Source of the DNA: Tahibacter harae
GTDB lineage: Bacteria > Pseudomonadota > Gammaproteobacteria > Xanthomonadales > Rhodanobacteraceae
Direction of reading: 5' to 3'
Assembly: GCF_024437735.1 (NCBI RefSeq)
Contig: NZ_JANFQO010000010.1
Span: 145,496 to 209,495, forward strand
Length of the DNA: 64,000 nt
A model generated the notes under the pieces. That model did no database searches, was not told the DNA's origin, and worked only from the letters and a program-made list of their open reading frames with translations. This document shows positions 25,129 to 33,427 of the stretch, one piece after another. The translations under genes and the position numbers were made by a program. How positions within the stretch are numbered: the first letter of the stretch is position 1; each line of letters opens with the position of its first letter.

Positions 25129-27123
25129 CTAATCCCGCCGCGCCGCAATCCCCAGCGCCGCCTCGATCCGCGCCGGCTCGTACAGCGTGCCGCCCTTCAT
25201 CACCAGCCGGACGCGGCGGATATCCTCGATGCGCTGCGTGGGATCGCCGTCGACCAGGATCAGGTCCGCCTGCTTGCCCGCCGCAATCACGCCGCGCTGG
25301 TTGTCGACCCCCATGACCTGCGCCGAAGTCAACGTAGCCATGCGCAGCACTTCCGCCGCCGGGATGCCGGCGCGGGCGTAGAGTTCAAGTTCGTGATGCA
25401 GCAGATAGCCGGCCAGTCCGTCGGTGCCGGGTACGATGGTGACGCCGGCGTCGTATGCCGCCTTGAGCAGGCGGTACATGGCCGGCAGTGCTTCGCGATA
25501 GGCCGCTGCTTCGCCCTTGGGTATTGCATAGGCAGCACTGCGCAGGCTGCGGCGCACCGCCGGCGGGAAACGCGGCACCACGTCTTCCAGTCCGGGAATC
25601 GGCTTCTTCGGATCGCCGGACAGACGCATCTCGAACAAGCCCAGGGTCGGATCGAGCACCGTGTGATGCTTTTTCAGGAAGGCAATGAATTCGCGCACGC
25701 GCGGCTGATCCGGCGAGAAGTCGCGTACCCGCGCAGCCACCTTGCCGAAGCGTTCGCTGTGCTGGTTGGTGGCCTTGACCTCGGGCCACAGCAGGGCGAG
25801 CACGAAATAATTGAAATGCTGGATCTCGTCGGCACCCGCTTCGACAAACTGTTCCGCCGACATGTAGGCAGGCACATGACCGGACACCCGCAGGCCACGC
25901 GCATGCGCCCGGTCGGCGATCAACGGCACCAGCGCCGGCTTGATCGACATATAGATCTTGACCTGCTGATAGCCGTGGTCGGCCAGCCAGTCGACGGCTT
26001 GTATCGCCTCTTCCGGGGTATCCACATGCAGCTTGGTCGGCCCGGAATATTGGCCGCGGCCATCGATCATGCCGGCGCGCACGACGCGCGGGCCGATCTC
26101 GCTGCCGGCGTCGAAGCGCGCCAGGCGCGCAAGGAAAGCATCGGTGTCGTTGGCGAGGTCCCGGGCGCTGGTCACGCCGCAGGCAATATCGAGCAGGCCG
26201 TCGACGCCGGTGATGTGCTGATGGTTGTCCCACAGGCCGGGCATCAGGAAGCGGCCCTGGGCGTCGATCACTTCGGCACCGGGCGCGAAGACCTGTGCAT
26301 CGGGCCCTGCGCGCACGATGCGTTCGCCGCGCACCAGTACGCTGCTGCCGGCGGTCACGCTGAGATCGCGCGCATCGAACAGGCGCGCATTGCGTATTAC
26401 CAGGTCGCCGGCCGGCCGGCGCGCCAGTTCGCGGGCCAGCCGGGCGTTCCACGCGCTTTCGGCGCTGTCCTGTGCGGCGATGAGTCGGGACACGGCCGCC
26501 TCGTTGCCCTTGGGCACGGTCGAAGCCCATAGCGAGGCCTGCCAGGTATCGCCGTTGGGCGCCAGCCACACCGGCCAGGCGCTGAAGCCGATGCCGTTGA
26601 TGCGATAGTGCCGCAGCGTGATCTGCGCCGCGCCTTCCCCGAGGCTGAGTTCACCCGCCTCCTCGATGCTGGCCTTTCCGTCCGGCAGCAGGTCGAGGCG
26701 GCGGCCGGGTGCTTTCAGCAATGCGCGCGCCAGTACGCCGAAGTATTCCGGCGGCGGATTGGCGGGCAGGAAGAAGGCGGCGGTATCGTTGCTCTGGCCG
26801 GACTCGGTCAGCGATTTCCAGCGCGCCTTGCCGCCTTCGACCCAGTAGCGCTCGTCCACCGGCGCCTTCATGTAGTCGTTGCCGCTGCCGTGGTAGCTCA
26901 GCGGGACGCCGTTGGCGGCCAGCACCCAGACGGCGCTGATGCGGTCGCCGTGATCGCGGTCGTCGTAGGCATATTCGGCCTGCACGCGGCCGTCGTCGCG
27001 TACGGTCACCGTCTGCGCCCCGACAATATTGTCCAGCATGAGGTAGGTGTCATTGCGCACGCGCGGTGCGGCGACGGCGGACACGGCGTACAGCAGCACA
27101 GCCAGGGCAAAGGACGTGCGCAT
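25129..27123 (-). CDS. exported amidohydrolase
   Basis: 664 residues from MRTSFALAVLLYAVSAVAA (signal peptide); GGAGAG lies before the ATG. Residues about 20-200 are a beta-rich N-terminal domain unusual for simple amidohydrolases. The catalytic part has DLVIRNARLFDARDL, GLWDNHQHITG (HxH metal pair), an HVPAYMS histidine and PGTDGLAGYLLHHEL with the catalytic Asp, closing with DLILVDGDPTQRIEDIR. This is the imidazolonepropionase/Xaa-Pro-dipeptidase-like periplasmic branch. The substrate is unknown. It lies 54 bases after the large secreted protein and may be co-transcribed. Confidence 0.9.
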   Translation of the reverse strand: MRTSFALAVLLYAVSAVAAPRVRNDTYLMLDNIVGAQTVTVRDDGRVQAEYAYDDRDHGDRISAVWVLAANGVPLSYHGSGNDYMKAPVDERYWVEGGKARWKSLTESGQSNDTAAFFLPANPPPEYFGVLARALLKAPGRRLDLLPDGKASIEEAGELSLGEGAAQITLRHYRINGIGFSAWPVWLAPNGDTWQASLWASTVPKGNEAAVSRLIAAQDSAESAWNARLARELARRPAGDLVIRNARLFDARDLSVTAGSSVLVRGERIVRAGPDAQVFAPGAEVIDAQGRFLMPGLWDNHQHITGVDGLLDIACGVTSARDLANDTDAFLARLARFDAGSEIGPRVVRAGMIDGRGQYSGPTKLHVDTPEEAIQAVDWLADHGYQQVKIYMSIKPALVPLIADRAHARGLRVSGHVPAYMSAEQFVEAGADEIQHFNYFVLALLWPEVKATNQHSERFGKVAARVRDFSPDQPRVREFIAFLKKHHTVLDPTLGLFEMRLSGDPKKPIPGLEDVVPRFPPAVRRSLRSAAYAIPKGEAAAYREALPAMYRLLKAAYDAGVTIVPGTDGLAGYLLHHELELYARAGIPAAEVLRMATLTSAQVMGVDNQRGVIAAGKQADLILVDGDPTQRIEDIRRVRLVMKGGTLYEPARIEAALGIAARRD

Positions 27124-27177
27124 GGTGCTCTCCAGGCGGTCGCGCGGGGACGACGAACGCAGCAGCAAACGGCGCCG

Positions 27178-29628
27178 CTACTGGAACCCGTCGGCAAAGA
27201 TCGCATCCCCGCCGACACGGAACGTGCGCACCTCGCCAGGATACAGGTCGAAGCGCAGCTGCGCCGAGGCCAGCGCGGTGCCCGCGAGCAGATCCTGCAC
27301 GGGGCCGCTGCCGCCCAGTTGCACGGACACGGCGGTTTTCGTGCTCATGGCAGTATTGATCACGGCGTAGTAGTTGCCTTGCGCCGTGACGATCTCGCGC
27401 ACGACCACCGCACTGTCGCTGGCCGCGCCCGCGCGGGTGGTTGCCGCCAGGGCCGGCAGCGACAGCAGGGCGCGGTTGAAGCGCCGCACATAGGCGGGCT
27501 CGCCGCGGGAAAAGCTGGACGATTCCAGATAACCGATATTCACCGGGTTGCCATTGGCCAGCGCGCGCGCCTCGGCCAGGGTGACGTAGGGGCCGGCGCG
27601 GTCCACCGCGACGGCGGTGTAGCCGACGCGGCCCTGGAAAGGCTCGGTCGCACTGACGCTGTAGTGCGTGGTGCAGGCGGCGTCCTCGAACGCGGCGCCA
27701 TTGTCCTCGTTGAGCGGATAGAAATGGGTCAGGGTCTGGCCGGCGTCGTTGCTGAACTCATTGAACAATTGCACATCGCCAACCGTATACAGGCCGCTGC
27801 CGAACGGCAGGGTCATGCTGACGCCGTTGGTGGCGGCGTAGCGCTGCGGGTCCGGCGGCGGCGCGGCATGGGTTTCCTCGGGACGTTCGCTGCCGCTGGC
27901 GGGGATGGCGAAGGTCTTGAACACGCCATTGGCATGCTGGCGCTGGGCCAGGGCCTGGGCCGGCGTATAGCCGCCCCATTGCCAGCGGTACCAGTTGGCC
28001 ACGTCGGGATCGGGGTTGCCGGACAGCGTCGCGGCATAGCTGTTCCACCAGGCCACGTCGTCAGTGACCAGGTTGGTGAGATTGGCCTCGGCCGGTGTCG
28101 TGTAGGCCGGCGGCGGCGGTTCCCCGGGATAGGCGGTGAAATGCACCTGGGCCTGGGGATTGGCCAGCCCGGTGCGCAGATAGTCGCGCAGCGCCACCAG
28201 CAGCGCGCGGCGGCGGGCGTACCACCAGTCGTAGTAGCTGGCACGCGAAGCTTCGTCACTGCGCAGCTGGGCCAGGGTGCGCGGCTGCGCCGGCACCTCG
28301 GCGTTGTAGCGCGCCAGCGTTGCGGGCGCGAAGCTGATCGGCAGCTTGGTCTGGCGCGTGCGCAGCCAGATGCCGGCGAAATCGGCCACATGGCGATGGG
28401 CCAGCACCGTACGGTCGATAAGGTGTTGCAGGTCCGTCAGCGTGTCCGGGTCGGTCACATCGGCGGAATAGCCCTCGGTCCACCACACACAGGTGTAGTA
28501 GCTCAGGTTGCCGCAGGTCGCATAGGTGCCGTCCCAGAGTTTTTTTGTACGCCGCTGCACCCCCAGCGAGCGGTAGCCGCAGCCCGCCCCGCTGCAGCCG
28601 CCTATGCTGCCGCCGTATTCGAAATACGGCAGCAGCGGCAGGCCGGCGGCGCCGGCACGCGCGACGATCTGGCTCCAGATATCCACCAGCGGCGGCTGCG
28701 CATTCCATAGCCACTGCGCATCGCCGCCGTCGAAGCCCTGGTTGTGGCCCCACTCCATCAGATCCTTGCCGACGGTGTTGAAGCCGTAGAACTTTGCCAG
28801 GCGGATCTTGGCCTCGAACCAGTCGATGGGCTGGGCGAAGGCGCGCTGGACGGCGTTGTTGGACTGTACGGCCTCGTCGGCCATTTCCTCGCGCCAGAAC
28901 AGGTGCCGCCGCGGCAACGGCGCCGGCGGATAGGCGATGGACGCGGACAGTGCGGCGGGATTGGCCACGGCGTAGAGGCGGATCTTGCCGATGGCCACGC
29001 CGTTGCCGGCCGGATCGTCCCACTGCTTGTTCTGGAAAATCATCACATCGAAGCCGTCGGCCGGCAGCAGGTTGCGGTTGGCGCAGGCGGCGTTGCGCTC
29101 GGCCTTCAGTGTGCTTGTGCGCTCGTGCAGGTAGAACAGGCTGCGGAACGCCGTCCACTGCTGCGACTGGGGATAATCCAGCGATTCCAGGGTCGAGCGT
29201 GTGAACTGCCGGCGCGCATCGCCGACCGATCTGCCGGTGGCGAAGCCGCGCACGAAGTCGGCGCCGCGATTGGCCACGAAGATCGTGCGCGGCACATCGT
29301 CGGGATATTCCACTTCCAGCACGTAGGCGCCGCCGGCGACCAGACCGCGGCCGGCGCCGATGCGGTAGGCCAGGGCCTTGGCATCCGGCGACATGGACAT
29401 CACGCGCGCGCTGCGCCCCAGCCGCGCTGCCACACTGCTGGCGCCGGCGGGGCTCTGGAAGCTGGGCGCGACCGCGGCCGTGTCGATTTCCTCGACCAGG
29501 GTCAGCGCACCGAAGGGCTGGGTTTCCAGCGGCAGCGGCGCATCGACCAGGTTGCCGGCCGATACTGCGGCCGCGGCAAGCAGGGTGAGCAGGCAACCGG
29601 CCAGGCAAGGCAGCAGATGGCGGGGCAT
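27178..29628 (-). CDS. large secreted protein, possible glycosidase-like, C-terminal IFADGFQ
   Basis: 816 residues from MPRHLLPCLAGCLL. The signal peptide ends near VSAG. There is a beta-sandwich-like region to about residue 230, then a Trp- and Asp-rich central part (FYGFNTVGKDLMEWGHNQGFDGG, LPLLPYFEYGGSIGG, DFAGIWLRTRQTKLPISF). This reads like a TIM-barrel glycosidase, with loops holding several Cys (CSGAGCGY, TYATCGNLSYYTCVWW). The C-terminal 150 residues are beta-rich and end in GGDAIFADGFQ. I cannot assign a family; the glycosidase reading is inference. It is transcribed toward the amidohydrolase gene. Confidence 0.8.
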   Translation of the reverse strand: MPRHLLPCLAGCLLTLLAAAAVSAGNLVDAPLPLETQPFGALTLVEEIDTAAVAPSFQSPAGASSVAARLGRSARVMSMSPDAKALAYRIGAGRGLVAGGAYVLEVEYPDDVPRTIFVANRGADFVRGFATGRSVGDARRQFTRSTLESLDYPQSQQWTAFRSLFYLHERTSTLKAERNAACANRNLLPADGFDVMIFQNKQWDDPAGNGVAIGKIRLYAVANPAALSASIAYPPAPLPRRHLFWREEMADEAVQSNNAVQRAFAQPIDWFEAKIRLAKFYGFNTVGKDLMEWGHNQGFDGGDAQWLWNAQPPLVDIWSQIVARAGAAGLPLLPYFEYGGSIGGCSGAGCGYRSLGVQRRTKKLWDGTYATCGNLSYYTCVWWTEGYSADVTDPDTLTDLQHLIDRTVLAHRHVADFAGIWLRTRQTKLPISFAPATLARYNAEVPAQPRTLAQLRSDEASRASYYDWWYARRRALLVALRDYLRTGLANPQAQVHFTAYPGEPPPPAYTTPAEANLTNLVTDDVAWWNSYAATLSGNPDPDVANWYRWQWGGYTPAQALAQRQHANGVFKTFAIPASGSERPEETHAAPPPDPQRYAATNGVSMTLPFGSGLYTVGDVQLFNEFSNDAGQTLTHFYPLNEDNGAAFEDAACTTHYSVSATEPFQGRVGYTAVAVDRAGPYVTLAEARALANGNPVNIGYLESSSFSRGEPAYVRRFNRALLSLPALAATTRAGAASDSAVVVREIVTAQGNYYAVINTAMSTKTAVSVQLGGSGPVQDLLAGTALASAQLRFDLYPGEVRTFRVGGDAIFADGFQ

Positions 29629-29740
29629 GGCGCAGATCCGCAACGGGCGGGAAATCAGGCTAGCACGGGCCGATGACGGGAAAATTTGATCAAAGGCGTA
29701 TTTTTGCAGCCGTCCCGGGAGCTGGCTCGGCGGGCAGCCG

Positions 29741-32563
29741 TCAGCCCTTCGCGCCGGCCGGCACCGCGCGGCGGGCCGCCGCCGGCGGCGCCGTACCCGC
29801 GGCCCGTGGATTTTTCCTTTCTTGAATTTTTGCCAAATTCTTCAGTTCATCCAGACGCTGCGCCCGCGCACTTCCCGGCGCGATGCTGTCCCCGCCCTTT
29901 TCCGCTATTTCGCGCGCCAGCGCCGCCGCGGCCTGGGTCTCGCCGCGGCCTGCCAGCAACGCGGCGCGGTCCAGGCGCAGCAGCCACAGGTCCGGATGCT
30001 GCGCGCCCAGGCTTTCGGCGTAGCGGGCCTCGGCCTGCAGCAACAGCGCCTCGGCAGCGGCCGCATCGCCGCGGGCCTGCAGGAGCCGGGCGCGCTCGGC
30101 GTCGATCAGGCCCTGGCGCCAGGCCGCCTTGCCGCAGGCCTGGGGATCGATGGCATCGAGCAGCGTCTGCGCCTGCTCCAGCCTGCGCTGCTGGCGCCAC
30201 AGCGCCGCCATTTCCAGCTGCGATTGCAGCAGGCGGCAGGGATGCGTCGCCGGATCGGCGCTGCGCTGGCGCAGGCTTTGTTCGAGCAGCGCCTGGGCCT
30301 GGAGCAGATCGCCGCGCTGGCGCCGGATGCGGCCGGCCTGGGCGTCGAGATCGACGGTCTCGCGGCTGGCCTCGGGCAGCAGCCGCGCGCGGATCGCAGC
30401 GACCTGATCCAGTACGGCCAGGGCCTGGTCGTAGTCGCCCAGCCCTTCGTAGACCCGCGCCAGCAATTGCAGCGGCGGCGTGCTGGAGAGCGTGCCCACG
30501 CCGTCCAGTTGCTCCTGGATCCGCAGGCAGCGCTGCAGCAGCGGCACCGCCTGCAGGCGCTGGCCGGCATCGTTGAGCAGGTTGGCATAGGTATACAGGC
30601 CGTAGCCGCCCTGGTAGCTGATCTCGCCGTAGAAGCGCAGGCGTTTTTCGCTGAGTTCGCGCGCCAGCGGCAGCGCCTCGTCATAACCCTGGGTGGTGCT
30701 CAGGCCCAGCACCAGGATTTCCAGCGCATCGGCGTACAGCGGATGATCCCGGCCCAGGCGCTGTTCGATGATCTGCCGCGCCCGGCGGGCGTGGGTGACG
30801 GCGCCGGTGGCGATGGGATCGAGATAGCCATGGAAGCGGCCCAGGTCCAGATGCACGCGCGCGGTTTCCACGCTGTCCGCGCCGCTGATCCGGACGGAAA
30901 GCGCCAGCGCGCGCGCAAGCAGGGTGCGGGCTTCCTCGCGCTGCTGCTGGTAAAGCAGGATGGTGCCCAGCAGGCGCAGGCTGTCGACCAGCTGCGGCGA
31001 ATCCGCCGCCAGGCGCTCGCGGATCTGCAGCGCCTCGCGCGCGATGGGCTCGGCCTGGGGAAAATCTTCCCTGTCGTAGCTGGTATAGGCGCGCTGGTGC
31101 AGCAGCGCGGCCAGCCGGAGCGGGCGCTGGTTGCCCCGCTCCAGCGCGATGGCTTCATCGAACAGGCGCAGGGCCTGTTCGCGCTTGCCTATGGTCTGGT
31201 AGACGCCGCCGAGTATGCCGCTGATCTCGGCTAGCACCAGCGGCTGGTCGCGCAGGCGCGCCGCAAGGCCGTCGCGGCCCGCATCCAGCAATTCCGAGAC
31301 GGGCAGGTCGCGCCGGCCGGAGATCTCCGGATCGGCGCCCTGGAATACCGAGATCATGTAGTCCTTGACCGCCAGCGCCGCGCGCTCGGCGGCGAGCGCG
31401 TTGTCGCGCTCCACGCGCATGCGCCAGGAAAAAGCCATTATCACGGCCAGGAACAGCGCACCGGCGGCGAGCCAGGGCCAATGCCGCAAAGTCCATTTCT
31501 GCGCAAGGTACAGCGGCGTGGCCGCACGGGCGGCGACGGCCTGGCCGCGCCGCCAGCGGCCCAGGTCCGCGGCGAAGGCGGCGACGCTGGCATAGCGCGC
31601 GGCCGGATCGGGCCGGGTCGCACGTATCAGGATGGCGCCCAGGTCGCGCGGCAGCGCATGCGTCTGCAGCGTTTCTGCGTCGTTGTCGCTAGCGCAGTCG
31701 GCCGCCGCCGCACGGGCGCCGAGCAGCTCGGCCAGCACCAGTCCCAGGCTGTAGATATCCGTCGCCGTGCCGCTGCGCAGCCCGGCCTTCTGTTCCGGGC
31801 TGGCATAGCGCGGCGTATAAGCCGGCGCACTCTCGCGCAGCGCCGGCAGGGCCTCGCCGGCACCGGCCGCCGCTTCGCCAAGCAGGCTGGACACGCCGAA
31901 ATCCAGCAGCACCGGCCGCCCGGCCGGCGTCACCAGAATGTTCGACGGCTTGAGGTCGCAGTGCACGACCAGCTGCTGGTGGGCGAAGGACACCGCCGCG
32001 CAGACCGCGTCGAACAGGTTCAGCAGCGCCGCAGTCGCCAGGCGCTGCTGCGCGCAGTAGCGGTCTATGGCCACGCCGTCCACATATTCCATCACGAGGT
32101 AGGGCTGCCCCTGCGGCGTACTGCCGCCGTCGAGCAGCCGGGCGATGTTCGGATGCGACAGCGAAGCCAGGATCTGCCGCTCGCGCGCCAGATAATCCAG
32201 CGCCGCGCGGCTGCCCAGGCCGGACAACAGCTTGACGGCGGCGGTCTGGACGAAATGACCGTCGCTGCGCCGCGCCCGGAATACCCGGCCCATGCCGCCG
32301 CGGCCTATCTCTTCCTCCAGCGTCCACGCGCCCAGCACCGTGCCGTGCAGCGGCTGCCCGGCGGCGACCTGCCGCAGCGCCGTCAGCACCGGCGCGGCGA
32401 CGCGATCGGTCGCCGGACTGCCCGCGCGCAGCAGCTTGAGCACTTCCGCGATGATGGCGGCATCGTCGCCGGCGGCGTGCAGCCGCGGCAGGTAATCGTG
32501 CTCCGGCAGGTCGCAGAGCTGGCCGAACAGCGCCTTGACGCGGGCGAACTGGGCCGGCGTCAT
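29741..32563 (-). CDS. membrane Ser/Thr protein kinase with TPR sensor domain
   Basis: 940 residues. Residues 78-340 are a Hanks kinase: P-loop IGRGGMGRVF, VAIK-equivalent AAVKLL, catalytic loop HCDLKPSN (His201-Cys202-Asp203, so a non-RD kinase), DFG at Asp221, then APE-like SPEQ. A single transmembrane helix lies near 360-378 (WPWLAAGALFLAVIMAF). Residues 380-900 are helical TPR-like repeats outside the membrane. The N-terminal 70 residues are typical of kinases that pair with ECF sigma factors. The ECF sigma gene lies 5 bases upstream, so the two are one operon and the kinase probably controls the sigma factor. Confidence 0.93.
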   Translation of the reverse strand: MTPAQFARVKALFGQLCDLPEHDYLPRLHAAGDDAAIIAEVLKLLRAGSPATDRVAAPVLTALRQVAAGQPLHGTVLGAWTLEEEIGRGGMGRVFRARRSDGHFVQTAAVKLLSGLGSRAALDYLARERQILASLSHPNIARLLDGGSTPQGQPYLVMEYVDGVAIDRYCAQQRLATAALLNLFDAVCAAVSFAHQQLVVHCDLKPSNILVTPAGRPVLLDFGVSSLLGEAAAGAGEALPALRESAPAYTPRYASPEQKAGLRSGTATDIYSLGLVLAELLGARAAAADCASDNDAETLQTHALPRDLGAILIRATRPDPAARYASVAAFAADLGRWRRGQAVAARAATPLYLAQKWTLRHWPWLAAGALFLAVIMAFSWRMRVERDNALAAERAALAVKDYMISVFQGADPEISGRRDLPVSELLDAGRDGLAARLRDQPLVLAEISGILGGVYQTIGKREQALRLFDEAIALERGNQRPLRLAALLHQRAYTSYDREDFPQAEPIAREALQIRERLAADSPQLVDSLRLLGTILLYQQQREEARTLLARALALSVRISGADSVETARVHLDLGRFHGYLDPIATGAVTHARRARQIIEQRLGRDHPLYADALEILVLGLSTTQGYDEALPLARELSEKRLRFYGEISYQGGYGLYTYANLLNDAGQRLQAVPLLQRCLRIQEQLDGVGTLSSTPPLQLLARVYEGLGDYDQALAVLDQVAAIRARLLPEASRETVDLDAQAGRIRRQRGDLLQAQALLEQSLRQRSADPATHPCRLLQSQLEMAALWRQQRRLEQAQTLLDAIDPQACGKAAWRQGLIDAERARLLQARGDAAAAEALLLQAEARYAESLGAQHPDLWLLRLDRAALLAGRGETQAAAALAREIAEKGGDSIAPGSARAQRLDELKNLAKIQERKNPRAAGTAPPAAARRAVPAGAKG

Positions 32564-32568
32564 ACGGG

Positions 32569-33144
32569 CTACAGCGCCGTGCCCAGCTGCGTGTTCAGCC
32601 AGGTCTTGGCGAAGCGCAGCTCGCGGTCGACGATCTGCACCGAGACCTTCAGCACCTCGGCGATCTCATGCCGGCTCAATCCGGCGAAACAGGTCAGGTG
32701 CAGGACGGCGCTGCTGCGCGCGTCCAGGATTTCCAGCCGGGCCAGCGCATCTTCCAGTGCCAGCAGCTCGGCGATGCCGGATTCGTCGCCCGCCTCCACG
32801 CCGCCGAGGCTCAGGTGCAGCTGCGCGCCGCCGCGCTTGTCGGCCAGCCTGGCGCGCGCGTGGTCGACCAGTACAGCGCGCATATACAAGGACATGGACG
32901 CGAAGAAATGCGCGCGGTTGTGCCAGTCCACCGGAGCATCCAGCACGCGCAGGGCGGCTTCGTGCATCAGCTCCGTCGGCGCCAGGGTGGAACGCCCGTC
33001 CACCTGGCGCAGGCGGCCGGCGGCGATGCGGCGCAGCTCCGCGTAGGCCTGCTCGAAGACCTGGTTCAGCGAGGCGCCGTCGCCCTGCCGCCACGACTGC
33101 AACAACGCGGTAAGCGGTGCATTTTGCGCAATAGGTGCCTGCAT
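32569..33144 (-). CDS. ECF sigma factor (TIGR02999-type)
   Basis: 191 residues. Region 2 has TELMHEAALRVL and region 4 has LARLEILDARSSAVLHLTCFAGLSRHEIAEVLKVSVQIVDREL. The opening LTALLQSWRQGDGASLNQVFEQAYAELRR is the signature of the ECF group paired with Ser/Thr kinases. I chose the ATG at 33144, where homology-like sequence begins, over a long upstream extension. No anti-sigma gene is present; regulation by the adjacent kinase is the expected mode (family knowledge). It diverges from the alpha/beta-hydrolase gene with 283 bases between, which may contain a target promoter. Confidence 0.92.
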   Translation of the reverse strand: MQAPIAQNAPLTALLQSWRQGDGASLNQVFEQAYAELRRIAAGRLRQVDGRSTLAPTELMHEAALRVLDAPVDWHNRAHFFASMSLYMRAVLVDHARARLADKRGGAQLHLSLGGVEAGDESGIAELLALEDALARLEILDARSSAVLHLTCFAGLSRHEIAEVLKVSVQIVDRELRFAKTWLNTQLGTAL

Positions 33145-33427
33145 CGTCGCAGCTGTTGGACGGCGGAGCGGCCGATCATACCGTTCCGCCGCGCGGCCGC
33201 GGCAACATTCCCCCGCGCCGTTCCGCACCGTGGCGCCGACCCGGCGCAGATGCCGCAAGTTTGATTTTTCCCGCCTGATAAAACGCCCGCCGGACTGCGT
33301 TAGACCTGCCAGGTGCCGCCCGCCTGCGCGCGCGGCGCCGTTCCGCCGGTGCCGGCGGAAGCAGGCGGCATTCCCGCCCGCTGCCGGCGCGGCGCCGTCC
33401 ACCGATCAATTCCCTGGGGAGAATCCC

